A stretch of DNA of 64,000 nt from Mycobacterium sp. E183 (GCF_001667735.1 NZ_LZJN01000191.1:1-64000); one strand, 5' to 3'; shown: positions 40,491 through 49,174, numbered from the stretch's first letter. Notes: generated by a model not told the origin, from the letters alone. Numbers and translations: made by a program.

Positions 40491-41651
40491 TCACAATCCC
40501 AGGATGGTGGACGCGATGATGTTGCGTTGCACTTCGTTGCTGCCGCCGTAGATCGACGTCTTGCGGTAGTTGAGGTAGTGCGGCGCGCTGTGCTGTGCCC
40601 AGGACGGCGACGAGATGTCCTCGCCGTCGGCCGGCAACGCGTCGGGGCCGGCCACCTCGACGAGCAGTTCGGTGGCCACCTGTTGCAGCTGGCTGCCGCG
40701 CAGCTTGAGCACCGACGACGCCGGGTTGGGCTGTCCGTTCGCGGAGTCGGTGACCACCCGCGACTGCGTGAGTTCCAGTGCCAGCAGCTCGTTTTCGGCT
40801 TCGGCCAGCCGCGCGGCGAACAGGGGATCTTCGAGCACCCCGGTGGCGGCGGCGTGTTTCTTCACCTCGGCGAGGCGCACCTTTGTCCGGCCCACGCCCG
40901 CGATGCCGGTGCGCTCGTTGCCCAGCAGGAACTTCGCGTACGTCCAGCCCTTATTCTCTTCTCCAACAAGCTGATTCGCGGGCACTCGGACGTCTTCGAA
41001 GAAGATCTCGTTGACCTCGTGGCCGCCGTCGATCGTCTTGATGGGCCGCAGTGTGACGCCCGGCGTCTTCATGTCGAACAGCAGGAACGAGATGCCGGCC
41101 TGACGCTTGGGCGCCTGCGGGTCGGTGCGCACCAAACAGAAGATCCAGTCCGCGTACTGGCCCAGCGTGGTCCAGGTCTTCTGGCCGTTGACGACGTAGC
41201 TGTCGCCGTCCCGCACCGCGGTGGTGCGCAGCGACGCCAGGTCCGAACCCGCCTCCGGCTCGGAGAAGCCCTGGCACCACCAGATGTCGAGGCTCGCCGT
41301 CGGCGGCAGGAAGCGCTGTTTGACTTCCTCCGAACCGAATTCGGCGATCACCGGACCGACCATCTTGGTGTTGAAGTTGAGCGGCTCGGGGACGCACGCC
41401 AGCTGCATCTCGTCGGCCCAGATCTGGTGCTGGGTGGGTGTCCAGTCCTTGCCGCCCCACTCGACCGGCCAGTTCGGCACCGCAAGGCCGTGCTCGTGCA
41501 GAATCTTGTGGCTGGTGACGATGTCGTCGTGGTTCACCTCTGCCGAGCCCTTGCGCACCCGCTCGCGCAGTTCTTCCGGGATCTTCGTGGTGTAGATCGT
41601 GCGGAGTTCGTCGCGGAACGCGGCTTCCTCCGGTGTGAGCGCCAGTTGCAC
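40491..41651 (-). CDS. Acyl-CoA dehydrogenase, larger subunit type
   Basis: This 386-residue flavoenzyme starts MQLALTPEEAAFRDELRTIY and carries WWCQGFSEPEAGSDLASLRTTA, NGQKTWTT and the C-terminal KTSIYGGSNEVQRNIIASTILGL. It resembles mycobacterial FadE proteins of the heteromeric type. GTG 41651 is chosen because a consensus AGGAGG lies 6 nt upstream; the longer frame to 41969 runs into the promoter region and overlaps divergent comEA. It is the first gene of the operon 41651-37867. A role in lipid or sterol side-chain beta-oxidation is plausible. Confidence 0.92.
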   Translation of the reverse strand: MQLALTPEEAAFRDELRTIYTTKIPEELRERVRKGSAEVNHDDIVTSHKILHEHGLAVPNWPVEWGGKDWTPTQHQIWADEMQLACVPEPLNFNTKMVGPVIAEFGSEEVKQRFLPPTASLDIWWCQGFSEPEAGSDLASLRTTAVRDGDSYVVNGQKTWTTLGQYADWIFCLVRTDPQAPKRQAGISFLLFDMKTPGVTLRPIKTIDGGHEVNEIFFEDVRVPANQLVGEENKGWTYAKFLLGNERTGIAGVGRTKVRLAEVKKHAAATGVLEDPLFAARLAEAENELLALELTQSRVVTDSANGQPNPASSVLKLRGSQLQQVATELLVEVAGPDALPADGEDISSPSWAQHSAPHYLNYRKTSIYGGSNEVQRNIIASTILGL

Positions 41652-41755
41652 GGCGGCCTCCTGTCGTCGGGGGTGAACGTGGCCACCAGCGTCGGATGGA
41701 TGCCCGGTTCTGGCGATGCGTTCTTGGTTCCATATTGACCCATCGCGTAGAGCGG

Positions 41756-41782
41756 TTGTGCACAGCCTCGGTTTAGTCCACA
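41756..41782. promoter_or_regulatory. Two DnaA-box-like 9-mers in the comEA/acyl-CoA dehydrogenase divergent region
   Basis: TTGTGCACA (41756-41764) and TAGTCCACA (41774-41782) each differ by one base from the mycobacterial DnaA box TTGTCCACA. They are in the same orientation, 9 nt apart, in the 194-nt gap between divergent genes. They may reflect DnaA control of comEA or be chance. Confidence 0.35.
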
Positions 41783-41845
41783 GTTGCCGGTCGCGGCGCC
41801 GCCCGGCGGGGCCCAGCTGGCGGTCGCCGCACCTACGGTCGGCGC

Positions 41846-42679
41846 ATGCGGACAGAACTTCCCGCCGAGCGCCTCCAGCGGCGACTCGGTGCCGAACCGG
41901 ACGCCGAGCCCGACGGCGCGGAGTCGATGTCACCGGCGGCGGACGAGGACCAGAATTCGCTGCTGCCACGTTGGCTGCCGGACGCGTCCCCGGATCGAGG
42001 CTGGATGGCCAGGCTGCGCGCCGACCCGGGGCGGACCGGCGCCATCGGATTGGCGATCGTGGCCGCGCTGGCCGTCCTGGTGACGGTGTTCACGCTGCTT
42101 CACGACCGGCCGGCGCCGGTGATGTCGGCGAAGCTGCCGCCGGTGGAGAAGGGGTCGACGGCCGGTCCAAAGCCGTCGGAGACCCCCGGGCCCGACCGGC
42201 CCGTGGTGGTGAGCGTGGTGGGCCTGGTGCACAGCCCCGGGTTGGTCACCCTGGCGCCCGGCGCGCGGGTCGCGGACGCGCTGCAGGCGGCGGGCGGCGC
42301 GGTGAACGGCGCGGACACCGTCGGGTTGAACATGGCGCGCCCGCTCGGCGACGGCGAGCAGATCGTCGTCGGGCTGGCCCCCGGCCCCGGGCAGCCGACG
42401 GCGTTGGGCAGCTCGGTGGCTGCCGGTTCGACACCGACGTCGAAGCCGCCGCGGCCCGGGACGGGTTCGGTGAAGCCGAAGGCGGATGCGGTGCTCGACC
42501 TCAACACCGCGACCGCGGAGGATTTGGACACGCTGCCCGGCGTCGGACCGGTCACCGCCGCGGCGATCGTCGCCTGGCGGCAGGCGAACGGCAAATTCAC
42601 CAGCGTCGACCAGCTCGCCGACGTCGACGGCATCGGCCCGGCGCGCCTGGAGAAGCTGCGCGCCCTGGTCCGTGTCTGA
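41846..42679 (+). CDS. comEA: ComEA-like DNA-binding protein
   Basis: This 277-residue protein has a cytosolic acidic N-terminus, one membrane anchor (about residues 66-87), an SLBB domain (VVSVVGLVHSPGLVTLAPG), a proline-rich linker and a C-terminal helix-hairpin-helix pair (LDLNTATAEDLDTLPGVGPVTAAAIVAWRQ). ComEA binds incoming DNA outside the membrane in competent bacteria. Natural competence is not established in slow-growing mycobacteria. Order and overlap with comEC match Rv2415c-Rv2414c. ATG 41846 is the first ATG of the frame. Confidence 0.92.
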   Translation: MRTELPAERLQRRLGAEPDAEPDGAESMSPAADEDQNSLLPRWLPDASPDRGWMARLRADPGRTGAIGLAIVAALAVLVTVFTLLHDRPAPVMSAKLPPVEKGSTAGPKPSETPGPDRPVVVSVVGLVHSPGLVTLAPGARVADALQAAGGAVNGADTVGLNMARPLGDGEQIVVGLAPGPGQPTALGSSVAAGSTPTSKPPRPGTGSVKPKADAVLDLNTATAEDLDTLPGVGPVTAAAIVAWRQANGKFTSVDQLADVDGIGPARLEKLRALVRV

Positions 42680-44255
42680 CAACCACGACCAGCCGTGCCC
42701 CGGCGAATCGGCCGCGGCGCGCCTCGATGCACGCCTGGTACCGGCCGCGCTCACCTGCTGGGTGGTGACCGCCGCCGGCATCTGGTGGCCGATCGGCAGG
42801 CCGGTGGCGGCGTGCTGTGTGGTGTTGGCCGCCGTCTCCGGCCTGCTGGCCTGGAGCGCCGTGGCTCGATCGGACGGAACCGGTCGGCTGCGGGCCGTCG
42901 CCGTCGGCCTGTCCGCGGTCGGCGTCACCGGTGCGGGATTCGGCTTGGCGGTGGCGTTACGCGCCGAAGCGGTAGAGCGTCACCCGATCACGGCCGCGTT
43001 CGGGACCGCCGCCCCGGTGACGGTCACCCCTAGCGAAAGCCCGGTGTCGTTGGGCCGCGGGCGGCTCATGTTCCGGGCCACGATGCAGCGCCTGCGCGAC
43101 GAACAGATCTCGGGCCGGGTCGTCGTCTTCGCGCGCGCCCCGGACTTCGAATCCGACGGCGATGGGCTGATGGTGGGCCGGCCGGTGCGGTTCACGGCGC
43201 GGATCGGACACCCGACCCGCCGCGACCTCACCGTCGCGGTGCTCAACGCCTCGGGCCGCCCGACCATGGGCACCGCGGGCGCCGTGCAGCGGGCGGCCCA
43301 CACCGTGCGCGGTCGGTTCGCCGCCGCGGTGCGCGGCACGCTGCCCGCCGAGCAGGCGGCGATGCTGCCGGCCCTCGTCCTGGGTGACACCTCGGCGGTC
43401 ACCGCCGAGACGGACCGCGACTTTCGGGCGGCGGGCATGACGCACCTGATGGCGGTGTCGGGCGCCAACGTGACCATCGTCTGCGGGGCCGTGCTGTTCT
43501 CGGCGCGCGTGGTCGGACCGCGGGCGGCCGTCGTCCTGGCCGGGCTGGCCCTGGTCGCGTTTGTCGTCGTCGTGCAGCCGACGGCGAGCGTGCTGCGGGC
43601 GGCCGTGATGGGCGCCATCGCGCTGGCCGGGGTCCTGACTTCGCGGCACCGCCAAGCCATTCCGGCGTTATGCGCCACGGTGCTGGGCCTGCTCGCGTTG
43701 GCCCCACAACTGGCCGTCGACGTGGGCTTCGCGCTGTCGGTGGCCGCGACCGCCGCGTTGGTCGTCATCGCGCCGGGCTGGTCGCGGCGCCTTGCGGGCA
43801 GGGGATGCCCCAAACCGCTGGCCGACGCGCTGTCGATCGCGGCGGCCGCACACATGGTGACCGCCCCGTTGGTGGCCGGCATCTCCGGGCGGGTCAGCCT
43901 GGTGGCGATGGCCGCCAACCTGGCGGCGGCACCCGTCATTGCGCCGATCACGGTGCTGGGCAGCGCCGCCGCCGTGTTGAGCGTGGCATGGGCCGCGGGC
44001 GCCCATTTGCTGATCCGCTTCACCGGCCCCGAGCTGTGGTGGGTGGTGCGGGTGGCCCGTTGGTCGGCCGGCGCGCCCGCGGCGACGGTGCCCGTGCCGT
44101 CCGGTATGCCCGGGGTGCTGCTCGTCGCCGCGGTGACCGTGCTGATCGTCGTGGTGGTCGCGCGGCGGCGCGGAAGGCGCTGGCTCGGCGCCGCGGCCGC
44201 CCTCTGCGCGCTGGCTTGGTGGTTGTCCGACCTGCTGGATCCCGGGGCGGTCTAG
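42672..44255 (+). CDS. comEC: ComEC/Rec2-family DNA channel protein, short form
   Basis: This 527-residue membrane protein shows the ComEC competence domain: MTHLMAVSGANVTIVCGAVLF, QPTASVLRAAVMGAIAL and QLAVDVGFALSVAATAALV, with about ten helices. GTG 42672 overlaps the comEA stop by 8 nt. The C-terminal metallo-beta-lactamase domain of full-length ComEC is absent, as in Rv2414c (514 aa), so the protein lacks the nuclease-like module thought to degrade the non-transported strand. It could still form the membrane pore. Confidence 0.9.
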   Translation: MSDNHDQPCPGESAAARLDARLVPAALTCWVVTAAGIWWPIGRPVAACCVVLAAVSGLLAWSAVARSDGTGRLRAVAVGLSAVGVTGAGFGLAVALRAEAVERHPITAAFGTAAPVTVTPSESPVSLGRGRLMFRATMQRLRDEQISGRVVVFARAPDFESDGDGLMVGRPVRFTARIGHPTRRDLTVAVLNASGRPTMGTAGAVQRAAHTVRGRFAAAVRGTLPAEQAAMLPALVLGDTSAVTAETDRDFRAAGMTHLMAVSGANVTIVCGAVLFSARVVGPRAAVVLAGLALVAFVVVVQPTASVLRAAVMGAIALAGVLTSRHRQAIPALCATVLGLLALAPQLAVDVGFALSVAATAALVVIAPGWSRRLAGRGCPKPLADALSIAAAAHMVTAPLVAGISGRVSLVAMAANLAAAPVIAPITVLGSAAAVLSVAWAAGAHLLIRFTGPELWWVVRVARWSAGAPAATVPVPSGMPGVLLVAAVTVLIVVVVARRRGRRWLGAAAALCALAWWLSDLLDPGAV

Positions 44256-44281
44256 TCGGTCGGTCGTGACACCATCGTGGG

Positions 44282-45250
44282 GTGAGCGACGATTCGCCGT
44301 TGCACCTGGTGCTGGGAGACGAGGAGCTGCTGGTCGAGCGGGCGGTGGCCGACGTGCTGCGGTCGGCCCGCCAGCGGGCCGGCGTCGAGGACGTTCCCGT
44401 CAGCCGCATGCGGGCGGGTGACGTCAGCACCTATGAGCTCGCCGAACTGCTGAGCCCGTCGCTGTTCGGCGACGAGCGGATCGTCGTCCTGGAGGCGGCC
44501 GGGGAAGCGGGCAAGGAGGCGGCTGCGGTGATCGCCTCCGCCGCGGCCGACGTTCCGATGGGCACGATGCTGGTGGTGGTGCACTCGGGGGGAGGGCGGG
44601 CCAAGGCGCTGGCCAGTGAGTTGCAGTCGCTCGGCGCCGTCGTACACCCGTGCGCGCGGATCACGAAGGTCAGCGAGCGGGTCGACTTCGTCCGCAAGGA
44701 GTTTCGGGCGTTGCGGGTGAAGGTCGACGAGGAGACCGTGACGGCGATGCTGGACGCGGTCGGCTCCGACGTGCGGGAGCTTGCGGCGGCCTGTTCGCAG
44801 TTGGTCGCCGACACCGGCGGCGTCGTCGACGCCGCCGCGGTCCGCCGCTACCACAGCGGCAAAGCCGAAGTGAAGGGCTTCGACATCGCGGACAAGGCGG
44901 TGGCCGGCGACGTCGCGGGCGCCGTCGAGGCGCTGCGGTGGGCGATGCTGCGCGGTGAGCCACTGGTGGTGCTGGCCGACGCGCTGGCCGAAGCCATCCA
45001 CACGATCGGGCGGGTCGGGCCGCTGTCGGGCGACCCTTATCGGCTCGCGTCCCAGCTGGGCATGCCCCCGTGGCGGGTGCAAAAGGCCCAGAAGCAGGCA
45101 CGGTACTGGTCGCGTGACAGCGTGGCGGCGGCGATGAAGGTGGTGGCGACGCTCAACGCCAACGTCAAGGGTGCCGTCGCGGACGCCGATTACGCGCTGG
45201 AGTCGGCGGTCAGGACGGTGGCCGAGCTGGCCGCCAACCGAACCCGGTGA
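44282..45250 (+). CDS. holA: DNA polymerase III delta subunit
   Basis: This 322-residue clamp-loader subunit starts MSDDSPLHLVLGDEELLVERAV. An AAA+ type fold without a functional P-loop is typical of delta, followed by DVRELAAACSQLV and the C-terminal collar (AMLRGEPLVVLADALAEAIHTIGRV). It opens the sliding clamp in the tau/gamma-delta-delta' loader. Length matches Rv2413c (about 316). GTG 44282 lies 26 nt after comEC, the conserved neighbour, and the gene is convergent with rpsT. Confidence 0.93.
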   Translation: MSDDSPLHLVLGDEELLVERAVADVLRSARQRAGVEDVPVSRMRAGDVSTYELAELLSPSLFGDERIVVLEAAGEAGKEAAAVIASAAADVPMGTMLVVVHSGGGRAKALASELQSLGAVVHPCARITKVSERVDFVRKEFRALRVKVDEETVTAMLDAVGSDVRELAAACSQLVADTGGVVDAAAVRRYHSGKAEVKGFDIADKAVAGDVAGAVEALRWAMLRGEPLVVLADALAEAIHTIGRVGPLSGDPYRLASQLGMPPWRVQKAQKQARYWSRDSVAAAMKVVATLNANVKGAVADADYALESAVRTVAELAANRTR

Positions 45251-45257
45251 GCGGGGC

Positions 45258-45518
45258 TCAGAGCTTGTTGAGCGCGCGCGCCAGGGCGGACTTCTTGTTG
45301 GCCGCCTGATTCTTGTGGATCACGCCCTTGCTGGCCGCTTTGTCCAGCTTGCGGGTGGTCGCCGCGAGCAACTCCGTGGCCTTCTCTTTGTCGCCGGCGT
45401 GGGCGGCCTCGCGGAACGCGCGGACGGCGGTGCGAAGCGACGACTTCACCGACTTGTTGCGCAGTCGAGCGCGCTCGTTGGTGCGATTGCGCTTCTGCTG
45501 CGACTTGATGTTGGCCAC
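45258..45518 (-). CDS. rpsT: 30S ribosomal protein S20
   Basis: This 86-residue, very basic helical protein binds 16S rRNA. It starts with GTG as MANIKSQQKRNRTNERARLRN and contains KKSALARALNKL at the C-terminus. Length equals the family norm. AGAAGGAAC lies upstream as ribosome-binding site, and a promoter is visible at 45583-45612. It is divergent from the ATP-grasp operon and convergent with holA, as in M. tuberculosis. Confidence 0.97.
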   Translation of the reverse strand: MANIKSQQKRNRTNERARLRNKSVKSSLRTAVRAFREAAHAGDKEKATELLAATTRKLDKAASKGVIHKNQAANKKSALARALNKL

Positions 45519-45582
45519 GCTTTAGTTCCTTCTGCGATTCGACGTTTGCTTGGGGCGCCGGATACCACCACGGCGACTGCCC

Positions 45583-45612
45583 AGGTTATCAGTCGGTTAC
45601 GTTTTCTCCCAA
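45583..45612 (-). promoter_or_regulatory. rpsT promoter
   Basis: Read on the minus strand, TTGGGA (45607-45612) and TAACCT (45583-45588) are 18 nt apart, placing the start near 45576 and a leader of about 58 nt. CGTTTT-CTCCC-AAAACG (45600-45616) is an inverted repeat overlapping the -35 and could be a regulator site. TAACGT (45635-45640, plus strand) may serve the divergent operon. Confidence 0.5.
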
Positions 45613-45664
45613 AACGGGAACCCGTGGCCTGCCATAACGTCAATTTGAGGCAGCATCTAACACC

Positions 45665-47338
45665 GTGAGTCTTCCGAGTCAGCTTGAGGAAACCAGGGGG
45701 AGTTTGCGCGCCGCGCGCAGCGAGCGCATTTTCGGCGGATACAACACGTCGTCGGACGTGTACGCGATGGCCTTCGACGAGATGTTCGATGCGCATGGCG
45801 CCGTGCGGGGACCCTACAAGGGCATCTACGCCGAGCTCGCCCCGTCGGACGCCTCGGAGCTCAAGGCGCGCGCCGACGCCTTGGGCCGCGCGTTCATCGA
45901 TCAGGGCATCACGTTCTCGCTGTCGGGCCAGGAGCGGCCTTTTCCGCTCGACCTGGTTCCCCGGGTCATCTCGGCCGCCGAATGGAGCCGGTTGGAGCGC
46001 GGCATCATCCAGCGCGTCAAGGCCCTCGAGATGTATCTCGACGACATCTACGGCGACCAGGAGATCCTCAACGACGACATCATCCCGCGCCGCCTGATCA
46101 CCTCCTGCGAGCATTTCCACCGCGAGGCGATGGGCATCGTCCCGCCCAACGGCGTGCGCATCCACGTCGCCGGCATCGACCTGATTCGCGACGAGAAGGG
46201 GAATTTCCGCGTCCTCGAGGACAACCTGCGTTCGCCCTCCGGGGTGTCGTACGTCATGGAGAACCGGCGGACCATGGCGCGGGTCTTTCCGAATCTGTTC
46301 GCCACCCACCGGGTGCGTGCGGTCGACGACTACGCGTCCCACCTGCTGCGGGCCCTGCGCAATTCCGCGGCCACCAACGAGGCCGACCCCACGGTGGTGG
46401 TGCTGACCCCTGGTGTGTACAACTCGGCCTACTTCGAGCACTCGCTGCTGGCCCGCCAGATGGGCGTCGAGCTCGTGGAAGGTCGCGACCTGTTCTGCCG
46501 GGACAACCAGGTGTACATGCGCACGACCGAAGGGGAGGTGCAGGTCGACGTCATCTACCGGCGCATCGACGACGCCTTCCTGGACCCGCTCCAGTTCCGG
46601 GCCGACTCGGTGCTGGGCGTGGCAGGCCTGGTCAACGCCGCGCGCGCCGGCAACGTCGTCGTGTCCAGCGCCATCGGCAATGGTGTTGGCGACGACAAGC
46701 TCGTCTACACCTATGTGCCGACCATGATCGAGTACTACCTGGGTGAGAAGCCGTTGCTGGCCAACGTCGAGACCTACCGGTGCTGGCTCGACGACGAACG
46801 CGAAGAGGTGCTGGACCGGATCGACGAGTTGGTGCTCAAGCCGGTCGAAGGGTCCGGCGGGTACGGCATCGTGTTCGGGCCGGAAGCCTCCGACAAGGAG
46901 TTGGCCACGGTCGCCAAGAAGGTTCGCGACGATCCGCGCAGCTGGATCGCCCAGCCGATGATGGAGCTGTCGACCGTGCCGACGCAGATCGGAAACACGC
47001 TCGCGCCGCGATACGTCGACCTGCGGCCTTTCGCGGTCAACGACGGCGACGACGTGTGGGTGCTGCCCGGCGGGCTGACCCGGGTCGCCCTGGTCGAGGG
47101 TTCGCGGGTGGTCAACTCCAGCCAGGGTGGCGGCTCGAAGGACACCTGGGTGCTGGCGTCGCGGACCTCGGCCGGCGACCACGAGCTCGGCGCCGCGGAA
47201 GTGGTGCGCTCGCTGCCGGAGTCGATGCCCGACCCGGAGGTGGACGGCGCGCCGCGGCTGACGCAAACCCAGTCGCTGACCACGGAATCACCCCAGGAAC
47301 AGCAGCTTCAGCAACAGCAGCGGCGGAGGAGGCGCTGA
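45665..47338 (+). CDS. Circularly permuted ATP-grasp protein (Rv2411c family)
   Basis: This 557-residue protein belongs to the circularly permuted ATP-grasp group; its carboxylate-amine ligase chemistry forms peptide-type bonds. Motifs include RVLEDNLRSPSGVSYVMENR (metal/ATP-binding acidic site, about residue 180), the ETYRCWLDD region, VLKPVEGSGGYGIVFG (glycine-rich nucleotide loop) and DLRPFAV. A Gln/Arg-rich tail (QQLQQQQRRRRR) closes it. It overlaps the alpha-E gene by 1 nt (TGATG) and begins a three-gene operon whose members were predicted together as a peptide-synthesis system. The substrate is unknown. Confidence 0.9.
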   Translation: MSLPSQLEETRGSLRAARSERIFGGYNTSSDVYAMAFDEMFDAHGAVRGPYKGIYAELAPSDASELKARADALGRAFIDQGITFSLSGQERPFPLDLVPRVISAAEWSRLERGIIQRVKALEMYLDDIYGDQEILNDDIIPRRLITSCEHFHREAMGIVPPNGVRIHVAGIDLIRDEKGNFRVLEDNLRSPSGVSYVMENRRTMARVFPNLFATHRVRAVDDYASHLLRALRNSAATNEADPTVVVLTPGVYNSAYFEHSLLARQMGVELVEGRDLFCRDNQVYMRTTEGEVQVDVIYRRIDDAFLDPLQFRADSVLGVAGLVNAARAGNVVVSSAIGNGVGDDKLVYTYVPTMIEYYLGEKPLLANVETYRCWLDDEREEVLDRIDELVLKPVEGSGGYGIVFGPEASDKELATVAKKVRDDPRSWIAQPMMELSTVPTQIGNTLAPRYVDLRPFAVNDGDDVWVLPGGLTRVALVEGSRVVNSSQGGGSKDTWVLASRTSAGDHELGAAEVVRSLPESMPDPEVDGAPRLTQTQSLTTESPQEQQLQQQQRRRRR

Positions 47339-48312
47339 TGCTGGCCCGCAACGCCGAGGCGCTGTTCTGGATCGGCCGCTATGTCGAGCGCGCCGACGAC
47401 ACCGCCCGCATCCTCGACGTGGTGCTGCACCAGCTGCTCGAGGATTCCAGCGTCGACCCGGACCAGACGTCTCGGCTGCTGCTGCGGGTGCTCGGGATCG
47501 ATCCCCCGAGCCACGACCTGGACGTGTGGTCATTGACCGACCTGGTGGCCTTCAGCACCAATGCCTCGGGCGGTTCATCGATCGTCGACGCGATCACGGC
47601 GGCGCGGGAAAATGCGAAGTCGGCACGGGAGGTCACCTCCAGCGAGATCTGGGAGTGCCTCAACGGCACCTATCATGCCCTGGCCGAACGCGAGCGCGCG
47701 GCCAAACGCCTTGGGCCCCATGAATTCCTGTCCTACATCGAGGGGCGCGCGGCGATGTTCGCCGGGCTGGCCGACTCGACGTTGTCACGCGACGACGGGT
47801 ACCGCTTCATGGTGCTGGGCCGTGCGATCGAGCGGATCGACATGACGGTGCGGCTGTTGCTTTCGCGGGTGGGGGACAGCGCTTCCTCCCCGGCGTGGGT
47901 GACGTTGCTGCGCTCCGCGGGCGCGCACGACACCTACCTGCGCACCTATCGCGGCGTGCTCGACGCCAGCCGCGTGGTCGAGTTCATGCTGCTCGACCGG
48001 CTGTTCCCGCGTTCGGTGTTCTATTCGCTGCGGCTGGCCGAACACAACCTCGACGAACTGCTGCACAACCGCCAGAGCCGCATCGGGGCCACGGGGGAGG
48101 CGCAGCGGTTGCTCGGGCAGGCCCGCAGCGAGCTGGAATTCGTGCAACCCGGTGTGCTGCTGGAGTCGCTGGAGAGCCGCTTGGCCGGACTCCAGCGAAC
48201 GTGTCGCGACGTCGGAGAAGCGTTGTCCGTGCAGTACTTTCACGTCACTCCGTGGGTGGCGTGGTCGGATGCCGCCGACCGCCGGCTGGTCAGCAGGCAG
48301 GGGGACGCCTGA
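47338..48312 (+). CDS. Alpha-E domain protein (Rv2410c family)
   Basis: This 324-residue all-alpha protein starts MLARNAEALFWIGRYVERADD, the signature of the alpha-E family. ENAKSAREVTSSEIWECLNGTYH and YLRTYRGVLDASRVVEFMLLD are the other conserved blocks, and acidic residues cluster along predicted helices. The family is found almost only next to circularly permuted ATP-grasp and transglutaminase-like genes. It is predicted to work with them, but no activity is proven. Start and stop overlap the neighbours (TGATG both times), implying fixed stoichiometry. Confidence 0.9.
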   Translation: MLARNAEALFWIGRYVERADDTARILDVVLHQLLEDSSVDPDQTSRLLLRVLGIDPPSHDLDVWSLTDLVAFSTNASGGSSIVDAITAARENAKSAREVTSSEIWECLNGTYHALAERERAAKRLGPHEFLSYIEGRAAMFAGLADSTLSRDDGYRFMVLGRAIERIDMTVRLLLSRVGDSASSPAWVTLLRSAGAHDTYLRTYRGVLDASRVVEFMLLDRLFPRSVFYSLRLAEHNLDELLHNRQSRIGATGEAQRLLGQARSELEFVQPGVLLESLESRLAGLQRTCRDVGEALSVQYFHVTPWVAWSDAADRRLVSRQGDA

Positions 48313-49151
48313 TGTGGCGGCTGCGGGTGGTGCACACCACCGGATACGCCTACCAGTCGGCGGTGACCGCCTCCTACAACGAGGCGCGGCTGACCCCGCG
48401 GTCGAACACCAGGCAGAACGTCATCCTCAATCGCGTCGAGACGATCCCGGCCACCCGGTCCTACCGCTACATCGACTATTGGGGCACCGCGGTGACGGCG
48501 TTCGATCTGCACGCGCCGCACACCGATCTCACCGTGACGTCGTCCTCGGTGGTCGAGACCGAGCAGCCGGAACCGGCGGTGACCGACGTCGGCTGGGACG
48601 ATCTGCGATCCGCGGCGGTGATCGATCGGTTCGACGAGTTGCTGCGCCCCACCGCGCACACCCCGGCGAGCAAAAAGGTTGTCTCCATAGCCAAGAAGAT
48701 CGCCAAGGCGCACCAGCCCGCCGAGGCCGTCGCCGCCGCGGCGCACTGGGTGCGCGGCGAGCTGGACTACTTGCCGGGCACCACCAGCGTGCACTCGTCG
48801 GGGCTGGACGCGTTGAACGCGGGCAAGGGTGTGTGCCAGGACTTCGTGCACCTTTCGCTGATGTTGTTGCGCGCCATGGGGATTCCGGCGCATTACGTGT
48901 CGGGTTATCTGCATCCCAAGCGCCACGCCGTCGTCGGGGACACGGTGGACGGGCGCAGCCACGCCTGGATTCAGGCGTGGACCGGGGGGTGGTGGAGCTA
49001 CGACCCGACCAACGAGACCGAGATCTCCGAGCAGTACGTCAGCGTGGGCGCCGGCCGCGACTACACCGACGTTCCACCCCTGAAGGGCATCTACTCCGGA
49101 GAGGGTGCGACCGATCTCGACGTCGTCGTGGAGGTCACCCGGCTGGCTTAG
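48312..49151 (+). CDS. Transglutaminase-like cysteine protease (Rv2409c family)
   Basis: This 279-residue protein is the same length as Rv2409c. The catalytic triad is in GKGVCQDFVHL (Cys, about residue 177), GRSHAWIQAW (His) and SYDPTNE (Asp). The N-terminal beta domain (WRLRVVHTTGYAYQSAV) is typical of bacterial transglutaminase-like proteins in this operon type. No signal peptide is visible, so it acts inside the cell. It may cleave or cross-link the peptide made by the ATP-grasp partner. It overlaps the alpha-E gene by 1 nt. Confidence 0.92.
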   Translation: MWRLRVVHTTGYAYQSAVTASYNEARLTPRSNTRQNVILNRVETIPATRSYRYIDYWGTAVTAFDLHAPHTDLTVTSSSVVETEQPEPAVTDVGWDDLRSAAVIDRFDELLRPTAHTPASKKVVSIAKKIAKAHQPAEAVAAAAHWVRGELDYLPGTTSVHSSGLDALNAGKGVCQDFVHLSLMLLRAMGIPAHYVSGYLHPKRHAVVGDTVDGRSHAWIQAWTGGWWSYDPTNETEISEQYVSVGAGRDYTDVPPLKGIYSGEGATDLDVVVEVTRLA

Positions 49152-49162
49152 CCGTTCGGGCA

Positions 49163-49168
49163 TAGCGT
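49163..49168 (+). promoter_or_regulatory. -10 box (TAGCGT) for leaderless 49175 gene
   Basis: TAGCGT lies 6 nt upstream of ATG 49175, with no ribosome-binding site between. Confidence 0.45.
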
Positions 49169-49174
49169 GCACGC

